Translations under genes and position numbers: made by a program | Part shown: piece after piece, positions 43,593 to 50,348 of the stretch | Position numbering within the stretch: position 1 is the stretch's first letter | Layout of the letters: each line of letters opens with the position of its first letter | The notes under the pieces: generated by a model | Told to the model about the DNA's origin: nothing | Seen by the model: the letters and a program-made list of their open reading frames with translations, nothing else | Databases searched by the model: none | Assembly: GCA_015064255.1 (NCBI GenBank) | Contig: SVSP01000002.1 | Coordinates: 1-64,000 of the forward strand | Direction: 5' to 3' | Origin: Oscillospiraceae bacterium | GTDB lineage: Bacteria; Bacillota; Clostridia; Oscillospirales; CAG-272 | Length of the DNA stretch: 64,000 nt

Positions 43593-45149
43593 TTAAATTA
43601 AAGGGGAGAAGAGTCTTAACACAACGCGGGCAATACGAGTGAGAGGTGAAGTTTTTTTGCACCATTCTCTGTCAATTTCTTTGCATTTGCCAATATTTGC
43701 CAAAAACGCATCGCGTATTTCATATACCGCAGAGCTTTTGTACATCCAGAGCGCGCACTCGTGGTGCAGGCAAAGGCTTCGGAAATCAAGATTTATGGTT
43801 CCGCAGACCGCGAGGCTGTCATCGCAGACAAACGTTTTGGCGTGGACAAAGCCGGGAGTGTATTCGTATATCTTCACGCCCGCCTTGATAAGCGTTTCGT
43901 AGTAAGAGCGCGAAAGCGAATGGACGAGAGGCTTATCGGGAATCCCGGGCATCATAATTCGCACGTCAACACCCGATTTTGCCGCACGTGTAAGGGCCGA
44001 TATCATCTGATAGCCTACGGCGAGGTAGGGTGTGCATATATATACGTAATTTTGCGCGTGTGAGATCATATTGAGATAAACGTCTTCGCCCGTTTGGTTT
44101 TCGTCGCAAGGGGAATCGTAGTAAGGAATGAGGTATCCGTCGTCTTCGGTTTCGCATAAAGCATCCTTTTGCGGCAGAAAATCGAGAATATTGCTCTCTT
44201 TCCACGTGCGGTATTCCCACATTGAAAGGAACATCGCCGTAAACGAAGCGACTGCATCTCCGCGTACACTGACTGCACAGTCGAGCCAATGACCGAAGCG
44301 CTCGCGTACGTTTATGTATTCGTCTGCAAGATTTATTCCGCCCGTAAAAGCGATTTTGCCGTCAACGATACATATTTTTCTGTGATCGCGGTTGTTGAAG
44401 CTGCTTGAAAGTATCGGAACAAATCTTCTGAACGCTATGCATTTTATGCCGAGCGCGCGAAGCTTTGACGGATAGCTGTGCGGAAGAGTGAGCATACTTC
44501 CGACGTCATCGTAAATAACTCTGACGTCAACGCCCTCTTTAGCCTTCTGAGTGAGGATCTCAAGTATGGAATTCCACATTATTCCGCGTTCAATTATGAA
44601 ATATTCAAGAAAAATGAATTTTTCGGCACTTCTGAGTGCATCGAGCATAGCAGGGAAGGCGTCGTCGCCGAGGGGATAGTATTTTGTTTCGGTTTTTCCG
44701 AAAGTAATGGCGGATATTGTGTTTTGAAGATACTTTGCTTGCGAAAGCGCATTTCCCGAATCAAAAATTATCTCCGACGTGTCCGGCATATTCTTTTTTA
44801 CCGCATCGACATATTTGCGTTCTATCCGTGAAAGGCGCATCATATCGGCTTTTTTCAGCGAATTTGCCCCGAAAACGATATAAATACAAATACCGAATAT
44901 CGGCAGAGCCATAATCACGACTATCCACGCCACTTTGTAAGCGGGATTATCGTTTCGCGCTATGAGAGCCACGGTAACTACTGCGCTCAGCATTTCAAGC
45001 GCGGTATAAAGCCAGAAATATTTTGCGCCGTAATCGATAAGCAGTATAAAGACAGCTATCTGCAAGAGGAAGAGCAGTGCAAGTATGCTGCTTCGTATAT
45101 ACGTTGCAGATATTCGAAAATATTTTTTATTTTCTGTTTCTTTCGGCAT
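43593..45149 (-). CDS. cls: Cardiolipin synthase (phospholipase D family)
   Basis: The 518-residue membrane enzyme condenses two phosphatidylglycerols. Two or three N-terminal membrane segments (SILALLFLLQIAVFILLI, LEMLSAVVTVALIA, VVIMALPIFGICIYIVFGA) are followed by two PLD motifs: DHRKICIVDGKIAFTGGINLADEY and HAKTFVCDDSLAVCGTINLDFRS. Both carry H-x-K-x4-D. The length is normal. It is monocistronic, with a terminator. Its presence next to noc is not the usual gene order. Confidence 0.93.
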   Translation of the reverse strand: MPKETENKKYFRISATYIRSSILALLFLLQIAVFILLIDYGAKYFWLYTALEMLSAVVTVALIARNDNPAYKVAWIVVIMALPIFGICIYIVFGANSLKKADMMRLSRIERKYVDAVKKNMPDTSEIIFDSGNALSQAKYLQNTISAITFGKTETKYYPLGDDAFPAMLDALRSAEKFIFLEYFIIERGIMWNSILEILTQKAKEGVDVRVIYDDVGSMLTLPHSYPSKLRALGIKCIAFRRFVPILSSSFNNRDHRKICIVDGKIAFTGGINLADEYINVRERFGHWLDCAVSVRGDAVASFTAMFLSMWEYRTWKESNILDFLPQKDALCETEDDGYLIPYYDSPCDENQTGEDVYLNMISHAQNYVYICTPYLAVGYQMISALTRAAKSGVDVRIMMPGIPDKPLVHSLSRSYYETLIKAGVKIYEYTPGFVHAKTFVCDDSLAVCGTINLDFRSLCLHHECALWMYKSSAVYEIRDAFLANIGKCKEIDREWCKKTSPLTRIARVVLRLFSPLI

Positions 45150-45246
45150 TTTCCGTCCTTTCCGCCTTTATAGGCATTTGTAGTGTTTTCATAATATCTT
45201 TATTTTCATTATGATTTATATTTTTATACAGTAACTATGAAACAAA

Positions 45247-45272
45247 ACGGGAAATCCTTTCAGACTTCCCGT
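45247..45272 (-). terminator. Terminator of the Vor/Kor operon
   Basis: A 7-bp stem (acgggaa / ttcccgt) followed by TTTTGTTT on the minus strand, about 10 bp past the gamma-subunit stop. Confidence 0.6.
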
Positions 45273-45278
45273 AAAGCT

Positions 45279-45815
45279 TTAGTTTTTGTACTCGAATCCG
45301 AGTGTAAGAGCCTGCGCGTTGAAGTCGAGAAGGTCCTTATGTCTTTCGGAAACGACCTTTGTGAGAGCCTTTTTAGCACCGTCGAGGGTAACGAAATCGT
45401 TTTTAGCGATCATATTTCCGAGCATAATGATGTTTGCAAGAGTTTTAAGTCCCTCATCGTCTGCAATACGTGTGGCAGGAATGGGGTAGATCTCTACGTC
45501 ATTTCTCTCTACCTTTTCCTCGATAAGAGAGCTGTCGTAGAATATCTGTCCGCCCGTACGGGTTTCGTTTAAATATTTGTCAAGCGAGGGCTTGTTCATA
45601 GCGATAAGTATGTCGGGATTTGCCACGATAGGAGAGCCGATAGGCGCATCGCTTACGGTAACGCTGCAGTTTGCCGTACCTCCGCGCATTTCGGGACCGT
45701 AAGAGGGAAGCCAGCTTACTTCCTTGCCGTCGAGAAGTCCTTCATAAGCGAGGAGCTTTCCCGCAAAGAGAACGCCCTGACCACCGAATCCTGCGATAAG
45801 AATCTGTTTTGTCAT
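45279..45815 (-). CDS. 2-oxoacid:ferredoxin oxidoreductase, gamma subunit
   Basis: The 178-residue subunit matches the POR gamma domain: [29 protein letters not shown] near the start, then [22 protein letters not shown]. It helps bind CoA and form the heterotetramer that converts a 2-oxoacid and CoA to acyl-CoA, CO2 and reduced ferredoxin. It is the last of four genes and follows the beta gene by 36 bp. By comparison with the alpha subunit, branched-chain 2-oxoacids (Vor) or 2-oxoglutarate (Kor) are the likely substrates. Confidence 0.9.
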   Translation of the reverse strand: MTKQILIAGFGGQGVLFAGKLLAYEGLLDGKEVSWLPSYGPEMRGGTANCSVTVSDAPIGSPIVANPDILIAMNKPSLDKYLNETRTGGQIFYDSSLIEEKVERNDVEIYPIPATRIADDEGLKTLANIIMLGNMIAKNDFVTLDGAKKALTKVVSERHKDLLDFNAQALTLGFEYKN

Positions 45816-45851
45816 AATAAGACTTTTCCTTTCTTATAAATCGTTCAAAGA

Positions 45852-46595
45852 TTATTCAGCGTATTTATCTTTGTACACGCCGAGAGGATAGTAGGGAAGC
45901 ATATTCTCTTCAAGCCAGGTAAGAGCCTTTTCGGGAGTAAGTCCCCAGTTTGTAGGACAGGTCGAAAGAACTTCAACGAGAGAGAAGCCCTTACCGTCTA
46001 TCTGATTCTGGAACGCCTTTTTAATAGCCTGTTTAGCGGCTTTTACGTTCTTTACGTTGTTTACCGCAACTCTTTCGAGATATGTTGCGCCGTCGATCTG
46101 CGAAAGCATTTCGCAAACCTTAACGGGGAAACCTACTGTGTTTACGTCTCTTCCGTAGGGAGAGGTCTGTGTGATCTGACCGGGAAGGGAAGTGGGAGCC
46201 ATCTGACCGCCTGTCATACCGTATATTGCATTGTTGATAAATATAACGGTGATGTTTTCTCCGCGAGCCGCAGAGTGAACTGTTTCGGCGGTACCGATAG
46301 CGGCAAGGTCGCCGTCGCCCTGATACGTGAATACGATACTTTCGGGGCAAGCGCGCTTTACGCCTGTTGCGACAGCCGGAGCGCGTCCGTGAGCCGCCTG
46401 TATAGCGTCACAGTTAAAATAGTTATATGAGAAAACCGAGCATCCTACCGATGCGATGGCAACAGCCTTGCCGCGAACACCGAGTTCGTCGAGAACCTCG
46501 GCAACGAGGCGGTGAACTATACCGTGTGTGCATCCGGGGCAGTAGTGGAATACTGCATCTGTAAGCGCTTCGGGCTTTTTGAATACGGTAGCCAT
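45852..46595 (-). CDS. 2-oxoacid:ferredoxin oxidoreductase, beta (TPP-binding) subunit
   Basis: This 247-residue subunit holds the thiamine diphosphate site. HYCPGCTHGIVHRL is followed by SVGCSVFSYNYFN, HGRAPAVATGVKRA, and YQGDGDLAAIGTAETVHSAARGENITVIFINNAIYGMTGGQ, the GDGD...NN TPP motif. The usual Fe-S cluster Cys pattern of this family is partly present (CPGC). It starts 1 bp after the alpha-subunit stop, so the two are probably translationally coupled. Function and partners are as for the gamma subunit. Confidence 0.92.
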   Translation of the reverse strand: MATVFKKPEALTDAVFHYCPGCTHGIVHRLVAEVLDELGVRGKAVAIASVGCSVFSYNYFNCDAIQAAHGRAPAVATGVKRACPESIVFTYQGDGDLAAIGTAETVHSAARGENITVIFINNAIYGMTGGQMAPTSLPGQITQTSPYGRDVNTVGFPVKVCEMLSQIDGATYLERVAVNNVKNVKAAKQAIKKAFQNQIDGKGFSLVEVLSTCPTNWGLTPEKALTWLEENMLPYYPLGVYKDKYAE

Positions 46596-46596
46596 A

Positions 46597-47655
46597 TCAG
46601 TTTATACCTCCTGCTTCTTTGATTTTGTTAAGAACGTCCTCGAGAGTGGGGATCATACCGCCCGAACGGTTGCAAAGGAGAACGGGCTTCTTGCATCTTG
46701 TTGCAAGCTCAACGTCTTCGATAAGCTGACCCATAGAAAGCTCAACCGAAACGAAAGCCTTGACCTTATCTGCCGCTGCGTTGAATACTGCCTTGGGGAA
46801 GGGCCAAAGGGTGATGGGACGGATCATACCGACCTTGATACCCATCTTTCTTGCTTCGTCGATCGCGTTCTTACTTACGCGTGCGGCGATACCGAAAGCG
46901 GCGATACAGATTTCTGCATCTTCCATCATATATTCTTCGTACATTGCCTCGTTCTTTTCGATCTCGGCGTACTTTTCGTATCTCTTTATGTTGAAATATT
47001 CAAGCTCTTCTGCCTTAAGGAAGAGAGAGTTTACGATATTTCTCGGACGCTCACCCGAGCCTCCGCAAGCGCACCACGACTTGTCGTAGCTTTCGATCTC
47101 ACCCATTTCGAGAGAAACGGGCTCCATCATCTGACCCATAGTACCGTCAGCGAGGATCATAGTTGTCATACGGTATTTTTCAGCGAGATTGAATCCCTTG
47201 AAAACAAAGGATGCCATTTCCTGAACGGAGGAGGGCGCGAGAACGATCATATGGAAATCTCCGTGACCTGCGCCGCGTGTTGCGTGGAAATAGTCGGACT
47301 GTGAGGGCTGGATACCGCCGAGACCGGGGCCGCCTCTCTGAACGTTTACGATAAGCGCGGGAAGATCGCAGCCTGCGAGGTAAGAAAGCCCTTCGCTCTT
47401 AAGTGCGATTCCGGGGCTTGAAGAAGACGTCATAGCGCGCTTTCCCGTTGATGCCGCGCCGATAACCATATTGATAGCTGCTATTTCGCTCTCAGCCTGA
47501 AGAAAAACTCCGCCGATCTTGGGCATTCTTTTTGCCATATAAGCAGCAACTTCTGTCTGAGGAGTTATAGGATAACCGAAATAATGACGGCAGCCTGCCA
47601 TTATAGCGGCTTCCGCAAGGGCTTCATTACCCTTCATAAGTACCTTTTCTGCCAT
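46597..47655 (-). CDS. vorB: 2-oxoacid:ferredoxin oxidoreductase, alpha subunit (VorB-like)
   Basis: The 352-residue alpha subunit carries the POR N-terminal and transketolase-C type domains. Landmarks are GNEALAEAAIMAGCRHYFGYPITPQTEVAAYMA, QAESEIAAINMVIGAASTGKRAMTSSSSPGIALKSEGLSYL and NVQRGGPGLGGIQPSQSDYFHATRGAGHGDFH. The short form, fused with no gamma domain, and these words match VorB of clostridial 2-oxoisovalerate oxidoreductases, though 2-oxoglutarate specificity (KorA) is possible. It probably feeds branched-chain amino acid turnover. The ferredoxin-type gene is 26 bp upstream. Confidence 0.85.
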   Translation of the reverse strand: MAEKVLMKGNEALAEAAIMAGCRHYFGYPITPQTEVAAYMAKRMPKIGGVFLQAESEIAAINMVIGAASTGKRAMTSSSSPGIALKSEGLSYLAGCDLPALIVNVQRGGPGLGGIQPSQSDYFHATRGAGHGDFHMIVLAPSSVQEMASFVFKGFNLAEKYRMTTMILADGTMGQMMEPVSLEMGEIESYDKSWCACGGSGERPRNIVNSLFLKAEELEYFNIKRYEKYAEIEKNEAMYEEYMMEDAEICIAAFGIAARVSKNAIDEARKMGIKVGMIRPITLWPFPKAVFNAAADKVKAFVSVELSMGQLIEDVELATRCKKPVLLCNRSGGMIPTLEDVLNKIKEAGGIN

Positions 47656-47681
47656 TTTACTTATATTCCTTTCTTATTTTC

Positions 47682-47888
47682 TTACTTTTCGACCGTAATT
47701 ACGCAGTCGGGACACATAGTTGCGCAAAAAGCGCAGCCGATACATTTTTCGGCTTCGGTAACAGTTGCGGGGTGGTAACCCTTCGCGTTTATCTTTTCCG
47801 AATCAAGCTTAACGATCTTTTTCGGGCAAGCGCCGACGCAAAGTCCGCAGCCTTTACAAAGCTCGATATTAAATGTAACTTTTGCCAT
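47682..47888 (-). CDS. 2Fe4S-cluster-type ferredoxin (delta) subunit of the oxidoreductase
   Basis: A 68-residue 2x[4Fe-4S] protein with CKGCGLCVGACP at about residues 12-23 and CIGCAFCATMCP at about 48-59. Both have the C-x2-C-x2-C-x3-CP spacing. It carries electrons from the TPP site to ferredoxin. It is the first gene of the delta-alpha-beta-gamma operon, preceded by GAAAGGA. A TATAAT-like box lies about 70 bp upstream on the minus strand (near 47955) but I see no good -35. Confidence 0.92.
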   Translation of the reverse strand: MAKVTFNIELCKGCGLCVGACPKKIVKLDSEKINAKGYHPATVTEAEKCIGCAFCATMCPDCVITVEK

Positions 47889-47976
47889 TTTATTTTCATT
47901 CCTTTCTTTTTAGGAGAAATTTCTTCTGTAAAAGATGTCCTTATTTAAGGATAACCTATATTATACACCTAAATTG

Positions 47977-48636
47977 TTAAATTTTCGCCTTTACATAGAT
48001 ATTTATCGGAAAAATTTTTGAAATTTTTTTACTGAGAGTTGGGTAAAGCTCCGAAAGAACGCAGTTCATAACGATCGGGAGTCCGGTAAGGCGCGAAACC
48101 TCTTCCGCATACGCAAGAGAAGCAAGAACGTCCTCTTCGGTTGTATCTTTACCGAGGTTTGAGTTGTTCACTATTCCGGTAAAGGGCATTTTGCAGGCAA
48201 ACTCTATTTCGCGCATAACCTCGACAGTACTCTCGGGATCCGATGTAAGCGGTCTGAAGCGGTTTATGACCGCAAACATATCGAAGTTATTTTCTTCAAG
48301 GAGCTTCGGGGAGTATCTTCCCATCGCAAGCGCGCCTCTGTCATCGCCGCCGACGTCGATAACTGCGTATCTGTCAAGATTATCTGTCACGCGGTATGCT
48401 TCCGCGGGAAGTGCGGGCACGTCCACGTTTGTGTTTGCATACGGTGAGCTTATAAGCTCAATTCCGTTTTCTGCAAGAACCTCCGACGAATCTTTCGTTC
48501 TGTAATATGGATTTACTATGTCAAGGTCTGCTATTGTTACCGCTTTGCCTTCTTTTGCAAGAGAAAGTGCGTAATTTACTGCTATATTTGTTTTTCCGCT
48601 GCCGTAATGTCCGGCAAATATTGTTACTCTTTTCAA
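47977..48636 (-). CDS. P-loop ATPase of the MinD/ParA-like SIMIBI class
   Basis: This 219-residue cytoplasmic protein has Walker A FAGHYGSGKTNIAVNYALSLA (residues 6-26), DLDIVNPYYRT after the second strand, and AVIDVGGDDRGALAMGRY as a Walker B/switch region. INRFRPLT and TGIVNNSNLG complete the fold. This type of ATPase is common next to kor/vor operons in Clostridia, possibly for cluster or cofactor handling, but no function is proven. It lies 88 bp upstream of the ferredoxin gene with a possible promoter between, and its own upstream side is the repeat block. Confidence 0.75.
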   Translation of the reverse strand: MKRVTIFAGHYGSGKTNIAVNYALSLAKEGKAVTIADLDIVNPYYRTKDSSEVLAENGIELISSPYANTNVDVPALPAEAYRVTDNLDRYAVIDVGGDDRGALAMGRYSPKLLEENNFDMFAVINRFRPLTSDPESTVEVMREIEFACKMPFTGIVNNSNLGKDTTEEDVLASLAYAEEVSRLTGLPIVMNCVLSELYPTLSKKISKIFPINIYVKAKI

Positions 48637-48648
48637 TTTTTATTTTTC

Positions 48649-48680
48649 TTGGGAAAACTTTTTGGAAAAAGTTTTCCCAA
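48649..48680. repeat. Hairpin of the AAACTTTTT family (copy R4, first stem)
   Basis: A perfect 15-bp stem TTGGGAAAACTTTTT / AAAAAGTTTTCCCAA with a 2-nt loop, right upstream of the ATPase start. It opens a 518-bp gene-free block (48637-49154) filled with repeats. The word TCAAAAACTTTACT follows at four places in it (near 48690, 48820, 48990 and 49118). Confidence 0.8.
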
Positions 48681-48720
48681 ACCCTTTCAAAAACTTTACT
48701 AAAAATAGGACTATAAACGA

Positions 48721-48800
48721 AGGGTGCAGTTTGCGGTTTTGCGTTAGCAAAATGCACACTTCGGTGTGCAAGCAAAACTGCTAAGCGACACGAAGTGTCG
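48721..48800. repeat. 80-bp structured direct repeat, copy 1
   Basis: The strand can fold as an outer stem GCAGTTT.../...AAACTGC. It encloses TTTTGC-gtta-GCAAAA and TGCACAC-ttcg-GTGTGCA, and is followed by a separate hairpin CGACAC-gaa-GTGTCG. The same 80 bp recurs at 48859-48938. Confidence 0.85.
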
Positions 48801-48858
48801 ATTTTTCCCTACAAACTCCTTCAAAAACTTTACTAAATGGGGAAATTACTTAATCCGG

Positions 48859-48938
48859 AGGGCGCAGTTTGCGGTTTTGCGTTAGCAAAATGCACACAGC
48901 CGTGTGCAAGCAAAACTGCCAAGCGACGCTTTGCGTCG
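48859..48938. repeat. 80-bp structured direct repeat, copy 2
   Basis: Copy 2 matches copy 1 at about 69 of 80 positions by eye. Most differences fall in hairpin loops (ttcg to agcc, gaa to ttt). The final stem changes on both strands, CGACAC/GTGTCG to CGACGC/GCGTCG, so pairing is kept. Confidence 0.85.
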
Positions 48939-48958
48939 GTTTGGCCTTATGGGGAACC

Positions 48959-48990
48959 GCTAAGAAACTTTTTGTAAAAAGTTTCTTAGA
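48959..48990. repeat. Hairpin CTAAGAAACTTTTT of the dispersed family
   Basis: A stem of about 14 bp, GCTAAGAAACTTTTT / AAAAAGTTTCTTAG, followed by AACTTCAAAAACTTTACT. The same pair of words occurs in inverse orientation between proA and proC at 10.75-10.80 kb. Confidence 0.75.
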
Positions 48991-49033
48991 ACTTCAAAAA
49001 CTTTACTTAATAAAAGAAATATTACTGTAATCG

Positions 49034-49105
49034 AGGGACAGTCTGCATTTTTGCGAAGAAAATGCTCGCCCTTGGGGAGCGCTGTCGCCAAAGGCGACTG
49101 AGAGG
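49034..49105. repeat. Divergent third copy of the structured repeat
   Basis: Little sequence is shared with copies 1 and 2, but the order of stems is similar: GCATTTT/AAAATGC (49045-49065), GCTC...GAGC, and GTCGCC-aaa-GGCGAC (49084-49098). TCAAAAACTTTACT follows it as after the other copies. Confidence 0.55.
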
Positions 49106-49154
49106 GTGTAAAGTTCCTCAAAAACTTTACTGAAAGAAAAAATTACTACACCCG

Positions 49155-50057
49155 TTACGCCTTTTTCACCTTAACTGCAGTGTTTTTCTGAATGTACTCG
49201 ATCCAAGCGTCAACGGTAGCCTTTTCGGGAAAGGTAAGGCTCGAGAGAGGATATTCCTTTCCGAGCATTTCCGTTTTACTTTCTCCAAGCGGATGATAAG
49301 GCTCTATATCTATACCGATAATATTTTTGAGTGAGTTTGCCATATCGGCAATACCGTTAAAATGCGCTTCGTTGTCGTTGACGGTCGGAATTATCGGACA
49401 GCGAAGAATCGTTTTTGCACCGAGAGAGTCGAGCATACGGAGATTTTCGTGGATTTTCTCGTTAGGCACGCCCGTGTATTTATTGTGCTCGGACGAATCA
49501 CTTATTTTATAATCGAAAAGGAAGATATCAACGAGAGGCGCGATCTTTTCGTAACGCTCGGACGGAGCAAATCCGCAGGTCTCCATACAGGTGTGAAGTC
49601 CTGCTTTTTTCGACGCCTCAAGAAGAGCGTAGGTGAATTCAAACTGCGCCATAGGCTCGCCACCGCTGACGGTGATTCCGCCGCCCGACTTTTCATAGAA
49701 GGTCTTGTCCTTCAGAACAGCCTTCAGAGCATCTTCGACAGAAATTTTGTATCCGACCTTTTCAAGAGCGCCCGAATAACATTCCTCGCTGCATTTTCCG
49801 CAGGCAAGACAGGATTCTCTTGAATAAGCGTGTCCGTTTTCGCTAAAACCGTGACAAGCGTTTTCGCAGAGCATAGCGCATTTTCGGCAGGAAATACACT
49901 TTTTTGGATTGTAGAAAATCTCTGTATTTGTTGATTTGGATTCGGGATTGTGACACCAAAGGCAGTTAAGAGGACAGCCCTTGACAAAAACGGTCGTACG
50001 GATTCCCGGTCCGTCGTTTACACAGAATTTTTGAATATTGAATATCGTTCCGTCCAT
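49155..50057 (-). CDS. Glycyl radical enzyme activase (radical SAM, two extra Fe-S clusters)
   Basis: The 300-residue activase makes the glycyl radical of a partner enzyme with S-adenosylmethionine. The radical SAM motif is GCPLNCLWCHNPES with Cys28, 32 and 35. Two ferredoxin-like sets follow, C-x2-C-x2-C-x3-C at about 54-64 (CISCRKCAMLC) and 83-93 (CLACGKCSEEC). PFL activase lacks this insert, while activases of glycerol dehydratase-type enzymes have it. GITVSGGEPMAQ and DYKISD complete the family. I start at the ATG at 50057, with GGAG 7 nt upstream. No glycyl radical enzyme gene is adjacent. The only one in the window is at 31973-34132. Confidence 0.9.
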   Translation of the reverse strand: MDGTIFNIQKFCVNDGPGIRTTVFVKGCPLNCLWCHNPESKSTNTEIFYNPKKCISCRKCAMLCENACHGFSENGHAYSRESCLACGKCSEECYSGALEKVGYKISVEDALKAVLKDKTFYEKSGGGITVSGGEPMAQFEFTYALLEASKKAGLHTCMETCGFAPSERYEKIAPLVDIFLFDYKISDSSEHNKYTGVPNEKIHENLRMLDSLGAKTILRCPIIPTVNDNEAHFNGIADMANSLKNIIGIDIEPYHPLGESKTEMLGKEYPLSSLTFPEKATVDAWIEYIQKNTAVKVKKA

Positions 50058-50273
50058 CGTGTGCTCCGCAAAATAAGTACTGTAAAAACAGTATAGCACA
50101 AAACCGAGATAAAAACAAGTTGCAAGATTGATGATATTATAAAATATTATAGTACGTTCTTTTAAATATTTTTTCCAAAAGTCCTATATTTTGCGAAATT
50201 AACCGAAAAGAATTTGCCTTTATACAAAAGGAAACAAAAACGCTTCAAAAAAACTTTTTTTCGCCATTTGACT

Positions 50274-50307
50274 TTCGACTTAATATTTACTTCGGCAGAT
50301 GTAAAAT
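50274..50307 (+). promoter_or_regulatory. Possible Spo0A-controlled promoter of spoIIE
   Basis: TTCGACT (50274-50280) is one base off the reverse Spo0A box TTCGACA. It is followed after 21 bp by TAAAAT (50302-50307). A 21-bp spacer with a Spo0A box over the -35 is what the B. subtilis spoIIE promoter has. The match is suggestive only. Confidence 0.3.
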
Positions 50308-50348
50308 ATTTCTACATAAATCTCGTAAAATCGAAAGGAATTTATAAA

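Noticed and set aside
48637..49154. CRISPR array
   Set aside because: Copies are 80 bp with internal stems, only two or three in number, irregular spacing and no cas genes nearby.
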